In this document: piece by piece, positions 6,851-14,675 of the stretch
How positions within the stretch are numbered: position 1 is the first letter of the stretch
Layout: the number at the start of each line of letters is the position of its first letter
Origin: JABCYV01 sp963696025
GTDB taxonomy: Bacteria > Acidobacteriota > Terriglobia > Terriglobales > Acidobacteriaceae
Reading direction: 5' to 3'
Assembly (NCBI GenBank): GCA_963696025.1
Contig: CAVOII010000014.1
Location: 496,001-560,000, forward strand
DNA length: 64,000 bases
Notes under the pieces: model-generated
What the model was told of the DNA's origin: nothing
The model's database searches: none
What the model saw: only the letters and a program-made list of their open reading frames with translations
Made by a program: the position numbers and the translations under genes

Positions 6851-7897
6851 CTAGAGACCCTGAGAGCTGAGAGCTATCTCGCTCTTCACACTACGCGTCA
6901 TCAATTCACGAATGGCGTCCGCCGGAGGCTTGCCGTGGTGCAGGATGGCGTGCGTCTGCTCCGCGATGGGCATCTCGATCCCGCGACTGCGGGCGAGACC
7001 GACGGAGGCATGCGTGGTGAAGACGCCTTCGGCAACGGCGCCGTGCATTCCGGCGATAATCTCCGGAAGCTTGCGGCCACGCCCCAGTTCCACGCCCACG
7101 CTGCGATTGCGCGAGAGGCCGCCGGTGCAGGTGAGGACCAGGTCGCCCAGGCCGGCAAGACCTGCCATGGTTTCCTGGTGGCCGCCGCAAGCCACTGCCA
7201 GGCGCGTAATCTCGGCCAGTCCGCGAGTAATCAGGCCGGCGATGGAATTATGGCCGAGTCCCAAGCCGTCGCACACGCCGGCGGCGATGGCGATCACGTT
7301 TTTGAGGGCGCCGCCCAGTTCCACGCCGACAACATCGTCATTGGTGTAGACGCGGAAGCGAGGATCACTGAATTCACGTTGGACTATTTCCGCCAGTTCC
7401 CCGTCCTGCGAGGCGATTGTGATGGCGGTGGGATCGCCACGGGCGACTTCCTGGGCAAATGACGGTCCGCTCAGCGCTCCTATGCGCGGCTGGAATCCGC
7501 CATCAACTCCTACCACCTGAGAAATCACCTCCGTCATTCGCAGCAGTGTCCTTTGCTCCAGGCCCTTGGTCGCGCTCACGATCAGCATGCTTGGTTTAAG
7601 GTGGGAGCGCATTTCCTGGAAGAGCTGTCGCGAATGCTGTGACGGCATAACAGCGACTACCACTTCCGCGTCGCGCAACGCTTCTTCCAGACTGCCGGTA
7701 ACAGAAACACAATCAGGAATCTTTTGGCCGGGAAGGAATTTTTCGTTGACCCGGCGTTTCGAGATCGCGTCCGCGATGTCCTTCTCGTGCGCCCACAATT
7801 GGATCACGTGGCTACCTTTGCGTCCCAGTGCGATGGCGAGACCAGTTCCCCAAGCCCCGGCGCCGATTAGAGCAATCCGGCTCAACCTCGCCCCCAC
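6851..7897 (-). CDS. gpsA: NAD(P)-dependent glycerol-3-phosphate dehydrogenase
   Basis: A 348-residue cytoplasmic enzyme that reduces dihydroxyacetone phosphate to sn-glycerol 3-phosphate for phospholipid synthesis. The dinucleotide-binding motif GAGAWGTGLA is at 12-21, and the family blocks SATKGLE, GALSGPSFAQEVA, ALKNVIAIAAGVCDGL and the region around NSIAGLITRGLAEI are all present. The start used is a GTG 16 bases inside the plsY 3' end. An alternative TTG at 7885 would overlap the plsY stop as TTGA and would begin LSRIALIGAG. It directly follows plsY, the acyltransferase that uses its product. Confidence 0.95.
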   Translation of the reverse strand: MGARLSRIALIGAGAWGTGLAIALGRKGSHVIQLWAHEKDIADAISKRRVNEKFLPGQKIPDCVSVTGSLEEALRDAEVVVAVMPSQHSRQLFQEMRSHLKPSMLIVSATKGLEQRTLLRMTEVISQVVGVDGGFQPRIGALSGPSFAQEVARGDPTAITIASQDGELAEIVQREFSDPRFRVYTNDDVVGVELGGALKNVIAIAAGVCDGLGLGHNSIAGLITRGLAEITRLAVACGGHQETMAGLAGLGDLVLTCTGGLSRNRSVGVELGRGRKLPEIIAGMHGAVAEGVFTTHASVGLARSRGIEMPIAEQTHAILHHGKPPADAIRELMTRSVKSEIALSSQGL

Positions 7898-8487
7898 TGA
7901 AAACGCGTTTCCGTACCTGCGAGGAGCCGGCGGATATTCTCATGATGCTTCGCGACTATAAGAACGGAAGCAATCGCCATAAGCGCGAGCATCAAGGGCG
8001 TGCTTCCGTAACCGTCCAGAAGCCAGGCGAGGAGAGGAAACAGCGCGACCGCAACGATTGAGCCCAAAGAGATGTAGCGAAATGTTAATACGATGGCAAC
8101 AAAAATCACGACCATAATAAGGACGGCTTTGGGCGCAAGCATAATGAAGGACCCAAGGCCAGTAGCTACACCTTTGCCTCCACGGAATTTCAACCAGACT
8201 GGGAAGATGTGACCTGCAATCGCACACAGCGCAGCGACCCCGGCCAGAACGCCGTGTCCGGGAAACGCGGCGCGCGTTATCGACACTGCAGCCAGTCCCT
8301 TGAGCGCGTCGAGCACTAGCGTGAGGAAACCAAGCGTCGGTGAAGACCGAGCCACATTCGTAGCGCCGATGTTGCCACTGCCGGTTTTTCGTACATCCTG
8401 CCCATGAAACACAAACATCAGGATGTATCCGAAAGGGATCGATCCCAGCAGGTAGCTGAAGCCGGCAGTGAGCAGGAATGCCTTCAT
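7882..8487 (-). CDS. plsY: Acyl-phosphate:glycerol-3-phosphate acyltransferase
   Basis: A 201-residue polytopic membrane protein beginning MKAFLLTAGFSYLLGSIPFGY. The three PlsY motifs are present: GSGNIGATNVARS, GGKGVATGLG and HHENIRRLLAGTE near the C-terminus. It transfers the acyl group from acyl-phosphate to glycerol 3-phosphate, the first acylation of phospholipid synthesis. The frame could extend 26 codons upstream, but that would overlap thpR and lacks family character, so the ATG at 8487 is chosen. The gpsA gene, which supplies its substrate, overlaps the end of plsY. Confidence 0.94.
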   Translation of the reverse strand: MKAFLLTAGFSYLLGSIPFGYILMFVFHGQDVRKTGSGNIGATNVARSSPTLGFLTLVLDALKGLAAVSITRAAFPGHGVLAGVAALCAIAGHIFPVWLKFRGGKGVATGLGSFIMLAPKAVLIMVVIFVAIVLTFRYISLGSIVAVALFPLLAWLLDGYGSTPLMLALMAIASVLIVAKHHENIRRLLAGTETRFQWGRG

Positions 8488-8500
8488 TAGAGATCTGTCG

Positions 8501-9070
8501 CTATCCCAGTGGGAATCCCAAAAGTTTTGAATAGCGTGCTCCGCCCCGCCCGAGCTGGCTCTCATACAGAAAGAACTCGCGGGCGGTCATGGTACCAAAC
8601 TCCGGTGTAGACAGCGCGGCCAATTTCTCCTGCAGTTGCCGGAAGTTCGATTTGCTTCCACGCGGAGCTGGCGAACCTCCGCCGCGAGCCAGTGTGAGAT
8701 GCGGCCTGAACGGATGCTCTTCCTTCGGAATGCCGAGAGCGGCTGTCCTCTCGTCCACCGCCGTAGCTAGTGCAGGCAATTGTGGGCCCGCCTCGACTCC
8801 TACCCAGAACACTCTCGGCGCCTTCGGTCCTGGGATGAAGCCATAGCCACGAAAGGCAATTTCGAAGGCGTCGTTCGGAACGTCCGAGAGCGCGTGTTTA
8901 ATCGCTTCCACGACTTCCGCCGGTTTCTCGCCGATGAATTTGAGGGTCACGTGCAGCGACTCTGGACGGACCCAGCGGGCATCGGGCGTAAAAGGTCGCA
9001 CACCGTCGAGAAAGCGCTGGATGCGCTCGCGAACGGCATCGTCGATGTCCAGGGCGACAAAAATGCGCAT
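8501..9070 (-). CDS. thpR: RNA 2',3'-cyclic phosphodiesterase (2H family, ThpR)
   Basis: A 189-residue 2H phosphoesterase. The two catalytic HxTx motifs are HVTL at 40-43 and HLTL at 124-127, followed by ARG. These enzymes hydrolyse 2',3'-cyclic phosphates on RNA and were formerly called 2'-5' RNA ligases. The stop lies 13 bases before the plsY start, so the two are probably co-transcribed. Upstream, 118 bases separate it from cinA, and this spacer is filled by a repeat-rich hairpin region. Confidence 0.9.
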   Translation of the reverse strand: MRIFVALDIDDAVRERIQRFLDGVRPFTPDARWVRPESLHVTLKFIGEKPAEVVEAIKHALSDVPNDAFEIAFRGYGFIPGPKAPRVFWVGVEAGPQLPALATAVDERTAALGIPKEEHPFRPHLTLARGGGSPAPRGSKSNFRQLQEKLAALSTPEFGTMTAREFFLYESQLGRGGARYSKLLGFPLG

Positions 9071-9081
9071 GAGAGGCGTCA

Positions 9082-9184
9082 GTTATCGGTCGTCAGTCGT
9101 CAGTTTGAACCGGCGTTCTGCTCGTGAGCCCGTCCCCGCGTGACACGCGGCGATGCTGACGACTGAAGACTGACGACTAACGAC
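9082..9184. repeat. GTCGTCAGT short repeats forming a large inverted repeat between cinA and thpR
   Basis: The left arm (9082-9107) contains GGTCGTCAGTCGTCAGT. The right arm (9154-9184) contains the reverse complement family, GACGACTGAAGACTGACGACTAACGACG. Between them is a small perfect palindrome, CCGCGTGACACGCGG, near 9137-9151. The whole spacer could fold as a long hairpin in the cinA-thpR transcript. The same GTCGT(C/T)AGT words recur at 37750-37790 and 60258-60297. Confidence 0.7.
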
Positions 9185-9188
9185 GGCT

Positions 9189-10433
9189 CTACATCAACTT
9201 CCTTCTCACCATATCCATCGCCTGCTGAGTTGCGAACCAGCGGATGCGCTTGCGATCGCCGGGGAAATTTCGCTCTATTACTTCGGTTCCACGATCGCTG
9301 GCGAGGGCGTGGAACACAAGGCCGACCGGTTTTTCCGGAGTGCCACCCGCGGGTCCAGCTACGCCAGTAATGCCGACTCCCAGACTGGCTTCGCAGCGCT
9401 TGCGAATACCCTCGGCCAGCGCGGCCGCCACCTCGCGACTCACTGCTCCATGCTTTGCGATCATATCGGCGGGGACGTCTGCGAATCCCGTCTTCAACTG
9501 GTTAGAGTAAACCACCGCACCGCCCAGGAAGTAGCGCGAACTGCCGCCAACGGAAGTGATCCGTTCTGCCAGCAGTCCGCCAGTACAGGACTCCGCGACT
9601 GCAAGCGTAGCGTTGCGCATCTGTAGATAGTAGCCGACGATCTGCTCCAGGGATTCGCCGTTGTCAGAGAAAACAAAGTCGCCAAGCTCTAACTCAATCT
9701 CTTCGACCAGTTGATCAACGCGCTGCTGGGCGGCTTCCAGCGAACTGGCACGCGTTCTCATGTGCAACTGGATCTCTCCGGCGCCAGCCAAAATTGTGGT
9801 TTGCACATCGGGAAACCGCTTGTAAATGGGCGCCACACGGGCATCGCAAGCCGACTCTCCCATGCCTGTGACCTTGAGGACGCGAGTCGCGATGAATTGC
9901 AACGGGAGTTTGGCGCGCAGACGATCCATGCACTGCTCATCGAACAGCGCCTTAAGCTCGTGCGGCGGCCCCGGAAGAAGCATGATGATCTTCTCCCGGC
10001 CTTCGTACTTTCCGCTGATCCACTGTCCGGGTGCCGTGCCATTAGGATTAGGCAGTACTACGGCGCCCGCGATGACATCGCCCTGCTTGGCATTGTTGGC
10101 CGACATTTTCCACCCGCGTGACGCGAAACGCCGTTCGAGAGCGGCCACGATCTCGGGATCGCGACGGAGTTCCAATTGCAGCGCCTCTGCCACGGCTTCT
10201 CGGGTGAGGTCGTCCTCAGTCGGGCCGAGGCCGCCCATGAAAATCACGATATCCGCCCGCGACAATGCTAGGCTTGCGCTCACCGTGAGATGCTGGCGGC
10301 AATCTCCCACGACGGACTTGAAGATCACTTCCACACCAAGCTGATTAAGTTTTTCGGTTATGTAAAGCGAATTGGTGTCCTGGCGGAAAGGAGTCAGCAA
10401 CTCCGAGCCGATGGCAACGATTTCGGCATTCAC
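9189..10433 (-). CDS. cinA: CinA: competence/damage-inducible protein with nicotinamide-nucleotide amidase domain
   Basis: A 414-residue two-domain protein. The N-terminal MoaB/MogA-like (COG1058) domain shows GSELL, RQDTNSLYITEKLNQLGV and FMGGLGPTEDDLTREAVA. The C-terminal amidase domain shows AESCTGGLLAERITSVGGSSRYFLGGAVVYSN and GVAGPAGGTPEKPVGLV, which matches NMN deamidase (PncC). The family recycles NMN and may hydrolyse ADP-ribose. It begins MNAEIVAIGSELL. It lies downstream of the beta-propeller gene with a 122-base spacer containing a GC-rich repeat. Confidence 0.94.
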   Translation of the reverse strand: MNAEIVAIGSELLTPFRQDTNSLYITEKLNQLGVEVIFKSVVGDCRQHLTVSASLALSRADIVIFMGGLGPTEDDLTREAVAEALQLELRRDPEIVAALERRFASRGWKMSANNAKQGDVIAGAVVLPNPNGTAPGQWISGKYEGREKIIMLLPGPPHELKALFDEQCMDRLRAKLPLQFIATRVLKVTGMGESACDARVAPIYKRFPDVQTTILAGAGEIQLHMRTRASSLEAAQQRVDQLVEEIELELGDFVFSDNGESLEQIVGYYLQMRNATLAVAESCTGGLLAERITSVGGSSRYFLGGAVVYSNQLKTGFADVPADMIAKHGAVSREVAAALAEGIRKRCEASLGVGITGVAGPAGGTPEKPVGLVFHALASDRGTEVIERNFPGDRKRIRWFATQQAMDMVRRKLM

Positions 10434-10495
10434 GGTAGCAGTTTAAATGATCACAATCAGGCAGCGGGCGCTGATGCGCCGCGTACTCAGAAAGT

Positions 10496-10530
10496 AGCCC
10501 TGGCGTCTCGCCGGCAAAGGGCCGCCGGGG
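10496..10530 (+). repeat. GC-rich palindromic repeat (TGGCGTCYCGCCGG family) before cinA
   Basis: The spacer between the beta-propeller gene and cinA contains TGGCGTCTCGCCGGC followed by a second palindromic stretch, GCCGCCGGGGACGGCGGC. The word TGGCGTCCCGCCGG recurs, with small changes, within pgpA (about 12164-12181) and at the 3' end of lpxB (about 20817-20832). Confidence 0.55.
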
Positions 10531-10555
10531 ACGGCGGCGCTACAAGCGATTCTTT

Positions 10556-11623
10556 TTACGCCGGCAATTCGGACAGGGCCGGCATTCCCTGAATATTCCA
10601 GGCAAGATGATGCACCGCGTCGGTTGTGGCCAGAATCGCGGAGCGACCGGGAGCGAAAGCCAGACCTACCAGCCCCGGGCCTGCGACCTCAAGCGCAGCT
10701 TTGCCATCCGGCGTGATCTTTACGATGCCGCGTTTCCCGGTGACCGAAGCCGCAACGTAGAGATTGCCGTCGACGTCAACCGCCAGACCTTGTGGGCGTC
10801 CCAAACCGCGGTAGAACGTGGAAACGCTGCCCTGCGGGTTGATCTTGTAAACGCAATCGAAACTGGAGGTCGTCGGCCCGGTTACAAAAAGATCGCCGTG
10901 GGGTCCGAAAGCGAGATGGTAAGCAGAGACGCTGGGCTCGATGGTCGCGAAAACAAAAATCTGACGATCGCGAGCGATCTTGAAAATTGTTCCACTGCGG
11001 TCGCCGACGTAGAGATTTTCCGCGCGGTCAAACGCAATGCCGGTGGCGACCCCCATGCTCTCTGCATAAGAAGACATCGTGCCATTGGGCGCGACTTTGT
11101 ATACCGTTCCATCGAAGCGCGAGGAAACGTACATCTGCCCAGCGCGGTCGAAGGCGATCGAGGTGGCGTTCATCATCTCCGTGAGAAACGGCTTTACATT
11201 GTAGTTGGTGTCGATTTTAAAGATGGACACTGGAACCTTCTGTCCGCGCGAGCCGGAGAAGGTAACGTAGATATTGCCCTCGGCGTCAAGCCCCGGATTC
11301 GTCACAGGATGAAGGTTCTCAGCGATGGGAGTCGCCACCTTAATCTCGTGCGGATTGCTGCTGTGACCGTTGGTAGAGACCACGACCGGACCCGACGACG
11401 CGCCATTCGGTACCCGCGCAACCAGGAAGTCGTCCGAACTGATGACCACCGCGCCCTCCACTTCGCCAAACCGCACGCGAGGCCGGCGCAGTTCGGCGGG
11501 GCGCAGGCTTCTGCCCGTAATTCGCACTTCGCCTCCAGGCAAGGCGGCCGCTGGATGCACGGCTTCAATCTGTGGATTGCCGTTAACGTTCTTCTTACCC
11601 AGCAGACGGTCGGAAATTCCCAT
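10556..11623 (-). CDS. IPT/TIG domain plus NHL/SMP-30-like beta-propeller protein
   Basis: A 355-residue protein. Residues about 17-95 form an IPT/TIG-like immunoglobulin fold (IEAVHPAAALPGGEVRITGRSL through VVVSTNGHSS). Residues about 100-345 are repeated blades with the pattern GLAVDVDGNLYVA, SIAFDRAGQMYVSS and GIAFDRAENLYVGD, typical of NHL or SMP-30/Gluconolactonase propellers. Such folds bind ligands or proteins; no enzymatic function can be assigned. There is no signal peptide at the chosen ATG (MGISDRLLGKKNV), which is unusual because related IPT-NHL proteins are often exported. It follows pgpA by 36 bases. Confidence 0.75.
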   Translation of the reverse strand: MGISDRLLGKKNVNGNPQIEAVHPAAALPGGEVRITGRSLRPAELRRPRVRFGEVEGAVVISSDDFLVARVPNGASSGPVVVSTNGHSSNPHEIKVATPIAENLHPVTNPGLDAEGNIYVTFSGSRGQKVPVSIFKIDTNYNVKPFLTEMMNATSIAFDRAGQMYVSSRFDGTVYKVAPNGTMSSYAESMGVATGIAFDRAENLYVGDRSGTIFKIARDRQIFVFATIEPSVSAYHLAFGPHGDLFVTGPTTSSFDCVYKINPQGSVSTFYRGLGRPQGLAVDVDGNLYVAASVTGKRGIVKITPDGKAALEVAGPGLVGLAFAPGRSAILATTDAVHHLAWNIQGMPALSELPA

Positions 11624-11659
11624 GGATCCAGCTTCCTTGCGGTGCGCGCCGCCGACTGC

Positions 11660-12193
11660 TTATCTCGGCAACAAACCGAGATGCAGTGCGAAATGCATCA
11701 CGATCACGGCATAAAGACCGGCCCCAACGTCGTCAACAACTATGCCCACGCCTTCCGGCAATTGTTCCAGTTGACGAACCGGCGGTGGCTTTACGATATC
11801 GAATCCACGAAAAAGTATAAAGCCCGCGAGCAGACTTTTCCACGACACCGGAACCGCAATTAAAGTGATGAGCTGGCCAACAACCTCGTCGATCACCACG
11901 AACTGCGGATCCTTCAAGCCGCTAGCCCGCGCCACCCGCGTAGCCGCCGGAATTCCAACCAGGACTGCCAACGCGGACAGCAAAACGGCTGCCCATGGCT
12001 GCCAGGTCGCCGTGATCCAGTGCGTAAGAAGCCACCACAAAAGCACAGTCTCCGCCGACGCCCAGCTTCCCGGGCCAGGCCGGATGTATCCAGTCCCGAA
12101 GAAAGTGCCGACCAGCGTGGCCCAGAGCGGCGCGCGGGACACACCTAAGCCGGTCGAAGGCACTGCCGGCGGGACGCCGGCGTCAGTCTTCAT
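11660..12193 (-). CDS. pgpA: Phosphatidylglycerophosphatase A
   Basis: A 177-residue membrane protein with the PgpA signature: GTFFGTGYIRPGPGSWAS near the N-terminus, then VIDEVVGQLITL, and FRGFDIVKPPPVRQLEQLPEG with the acidic GIVVDDVGAGLYA near the C-terminus. It dephosphorylates phosphatidylglycerophosphate to phosphatidylglycerol. The ATG at 12193 overlaps the end of yacG by 11 bases. An alternative ATG at 12223 would overlap more. The first 15 residues (MKTDAGVPPAVPSTG) are encoded by a GC-rich palindromic repeat, so the N-terminus seems to have been extended by repeat DNA. Confidence 0.9.
   Translation of the reverse strand: MKTDAGVPPAVPSTGLGVSRAPLWATLVGTFFGTGYIRPGPGSWASAETVLLWWLLTHWITATWQPWAAVLLSALAVLVGIPAATRVARASGLKDPQFVVIDEVVGQLITLIAVPVSWKSLLAGFILFRGFDIVKPPPVRQLEQLPEGVGIVVDDVGAGLYAVIVMHFALHLGLLPR
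12164..12181 (-). repeat. GC-rich palindromic repeat inside the pgpA start region
   Basis: The plus strand reads GCCGGCGGGACGCCGGCG, a near-perfect palindrome; on the minus strand it contains CGGCGTCCCGCCGGC, the same word as at 10500 and 20817. It encodes residues just after the pgpA start (GVPPAV). Confidence 0.55.
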
Positions 12194-12389
12194 CGGAGTG
12201 ATCCGCGCTGGAGGAGAGTTCATCGTCCGACGTATCCGTCAAAGGCGAGGAAACGACATAAGCACCGCTGGCCCATTTCCCGAGATCGATCAAGCGGCAG
12301 CGATCGCTGCAAAAGGGGAAGTCGGGGTCTTTGCTTGTGACTGTTTTCTTGCAGGTGGGGCACTTCAGGTTGGGGCGCTTGCGGACCAT
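12183..12389 (-). CDS. yacG: DNA gyrase inhibitor YacG-type zinc protein
   Basis: A 68-residue zinc-binding protein starting MVRKRPNLKCPTCKK. Four cysteines form a C-x2-C...C-x3-C site at Cys10, Cys13, Cys27 and Cys31, followed by the family signature RCRLIDLGKWASGAY. The C-terminal tail is acidic and Ser rich (SDDELSSSADHSDED). In E. coli YacG binds GyrB and blocks gyrase activity. The ATG at 12389 lies seven bases after the rimO stop; the longer in-frame extension would run into rimO. pgpA overlaps its 3' end. Confidence 0.88.
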   Translation of the reverse strand: MVRKRPNLKCPTCKKTVTSKDPDFPFCSDRCRLIDLGKWASGAYVVSSPLTDTSDDELSSSADHSDED

Positions 12390-12396
12390 AGAGTCA

Positions 12397-13887
12397 TCAC
12401 ACGATTTTCGCGACCAGGTCGTAATCGTGGGCCTGGGTAACCTGGCAACGGTAGAACTTGCCGAGTTCCGGCTCAAGATCTTCGGGAACGTCGTTGATGA
12501 ACACTTTGCCGTCAATTTCAGGGGCGTGCATCGCAGTGCGGCCCTCTAGCAGAAGATCTGTCTCCTCCGAAGTTCCTTGCAGAAGAAGGTCAAATTCCCT
12601 GCCCACTAAGGCCTTCTTTTTCTTCTTGCTGACTTTCCGCTGAATCTGCATGAGATGTTTGCGCCGCTGTTCGATCTCGCGAGCCGAGAGTTTGTCTTCC
12701 AACTGATAAGCGCTGGCGCCTTCCTGGTCGGAGTAACCAAAAGCGCCCATCCAGTCGAACTCAGCCCGACGCACAAAATCGCACAATTCTTCGAACTCTT
12801 TCTCGGTTTCGCCGGGGAAGCCAACAATGAACGAAGTTCGCAGAGTAACTCCAGGAATCGCGCGACGCATGTTGTCAATCGAACGCAGGAAAATATCCGT
12901 GCCTCCGCCACGCTTCATGCGCTTCAAGACTGTGGCAGAAGCATGCTGCAGGGGCACGTCAATATAGGAGCAAATCTTTTCATGTTTGGCGATAGTTTCG
13001 AGCAGGCGATCGCTGATCTTGTTGGGATAAGCGTAGAGGAAACGTATCCAACGAAGTTCTTGAATTCCGGCCAACTTCTCCAGCAGAAGCGCCAGTCCAT
13101 CTTTAAGACCAAAATCTTCTCCGTAGCAGGTCGTGTCCTGACCAATCAGCGTGATTTCGCGCACACTGGAGCTGGCCAGGCGCTCGGCCTCGGCAACCAC
13201 AGATTCAAATCGACGCGAACGAAATTTTCCCCGCAACTGCGGAATGATGCAGAAACTACAAGGATGATCGCAGCCTTCTGCGATCTTGATATACGCAGTT
13301 GAGGTGGGCGTGGCCAGCACTCGCGGAGTGCTCTCGTCATAGAGATAGTTGGGGAGATCGGCGATTGCGCCATCCCATGTTTCTCGGGAGAAGCGGCCTT
13401 GGGCGGAGCGAGCCTCGCCTTCGGGTCGCGAGCGAAGTATATTAAAGGGTGAGATGCCTTTTGGCGACCCGTCAATTCCTGCTGCCCCGATGATGCTCTC
13501 CAACTCTCCTGTGCCAACGACAGCGTCTACCTCGGGAATGTTCTTTCGAATCTCATCACCGAAGCGTTCGACCAGACAACCCGCAACAATCAGCTTGCTG
13601 ATATGGCCGTTCGTCTTGTGTCTCGCCATCTCCAGAATGGTATTAACGGACTCCTGTTGGGCGCTGGCAATGAACGAGCACGTATTGACCACGATGACAT
13701 CAGCGTCTTCGGTGCGCGACGTCAATCCCGCTCCCGCCTGTGTCAGCATGCCCATCATCACTTCAGTATCGACTAGGTTTTTCGGGCACCCCAGACTGAT
13801 AAAACCGACCCTCGTCGACGGGACGGATATCTTCTCGGCCGCATCGGGCGCGTCCTGCATCTCCGCATTCGGTATCGTCGTAGGCAT
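12397..13887 (-). CDS. rimO: Ribosomal protein S12 methylthiotransferase RimO
   Basis: A 496-residue radical SAM methylthiotransferase. The N-terminal UPF0004 domain carries three cluster cysteines, Cys34 in ISLGCPKNLVDTE, Cys70 in VVNTCSF and Cys104 in VAGCL. The radical SAM site CDHPCSFC supplies Cys206, Cys210 and Cys213, and a TRAM domain closes the C-terminus. LGCPKNLVD is specific to RimO rather than MiaB. It thiomethylates Asp89 of ribosomal protein S12. Residues about 137-178 (IDGSPKGISPF through RFSRETWDG) form a longer, Arg/Ser/Gly-rich linker than usual. It is the first gene of a rimO-yacG-pgpA run. Confidence 0.95.
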   Translation of the reverse strand: MPTTIPNAEMQDAPDAAEKISVPSTRVGFISLGCPKNLVDTEVMMGMLTQAGAGLTSRTEDADVIVVNTCSFIASAQQESVNTILEMARHKTNGHISKLIVAGCLVERFGDEIRKNIPEVDAVVGTGELESIIGAAGIDGSPKGISPFNILRSRPEGEARSAQGRFSRETWDGAIADLPNYLYDESTPRVLATPTSTAYIKIAEGCDHPCSFCIIPQLRGKFRSRRFESVVAEAERLASSSVREITLIGQDTTCYGEDFGLKDGLALLLEKLAGIQELRWIRFLYAYPNKISDRLLETIAKHEKICSYIDVPLQHASATVLKRMKRGGGTDIFLRSIDNMRRAIPGVTLRTSFIVGFPGETEKEFEELCDFVRRAEFDWMGAFGYSDQEGASAYQLEDKLSAREIEQRRKHLMQIQRKVSKKKKKALVGREFDLLLQGTSEETDLLLEGRTAMHAPEIDGKVFINDVPEDLEPELGKFYRCQVTQAHDYDLVAKIV

Positions 13888-14039
13888 CTAACCTTTGATT
13901 CTAACATTCCGCAACTGATGGGATTCTCAGCGCTCGAACCGCGGGGCATCAAACCGAGCGCCGTGCCGCGAAAATGTTGCCACGACGTGCTAACCTATGT
14001 CTCGCTATCGGTTGGCCACTTGCGCGGGGGAAATTAAAG

Positions 14040-14663
14040 ATGGCATCGAAATGGTGGACGATCGCTGTCCTGTTGCCGATCCTGGTGGCGAACGCCGCCC
14101 CTCAAGAAAAAAATGAGCTGACCGGAATCATCGGACGCACTTTCATCAGCGATCAGGGAGTAAAGGGCACGACTGCTGTTGATCCTAATGTTCACTTTGG
14201 TAACGGCCTGAGCTTTGAAGTCAATTACGGCCGGCACCTGTTGAACGGGGGACTCGTCGGGCTCACTGTCGAAGTTCCGTTTGTGGTCAACCCCGACGAA
14301 GATCTGCGCTTTAGCCTCAATCTCATACCCGAAGGCTATAGTTCTTTTTTTGTGACACCCTCTATGCGCGCCAACCTCCTGCCCGACAGCGGCCTTTCGC
14401 CGTGGCTGAGTGTTGGTGGCGGCTTTGGTCACTTCAGCGAAAGTTCCACGCTGGAGTCTGGAGGACCCAATCCCGGCAAGACGGGCACCACGTCGGGGGT
14501 TTTCCAGATCGGGGGCGGTTTGGATGTAAAAATCTGGCACGCTATCAGGTTGCGCGGTCAAGTGCGGGATTTCTATTCCGGCGTGCCCCAGTTGAATGTG
14601 AATACGGGTAAAAGCCGCCAACATAACCTTTTTGTGGGCGGCGGCGTGGTCTGGCGCTTTTGA
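14040..14663 (+). CDS. Predicted outer-membrane beta-barrel protein
   Basis: A 207-residue protein with a clear signal peptide (MASKWWTIAVLLPILVANAA, cleavage likely after Ala-Ala or Ala-Pro). The mature part alternates polar and hydrophobic residues, is rich in Gly and aromatics, and ends in GGGVVWRF with a C-terminal Phe, all typical of small OmpA- or OmpW-like barrels. The start at 14040 is chosen because the signal peptide begins there; the 22 codons upstream are basic and unlike a signal. No specific function can be given. It is convergent with the transglutaminase gene. Confidence 0.7.
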   Translation: MASKWWTIAVLLPILVANAAPQEKNELTGIIGRTFISDQGVKGTTAVDPNVHFGNGLSFEVNYGRHLLNGGLVGLTVEVPFVVNPDEDLRFSLNLIPEGYSSFFVTPSMRANLLPDSGLSPWLSVGGGFGHFSESSTLESGGPNPGKTGTTSGVFQIGGGLDVKIWHAIRLRGQVRDFYSGVPQLNVNTGKSRQHNLFVGGGVVWRF

Positions 14664-14675
14664 CCCATGAGATGC

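Noticed and set aside
10607..11863. A plus-strand frame of about 418 codons opposite the beta-propeller gene and pgpA
   Set aside because: It is antisense to two convincing genes and lacks any recognisable motif or ribosome-binding site.
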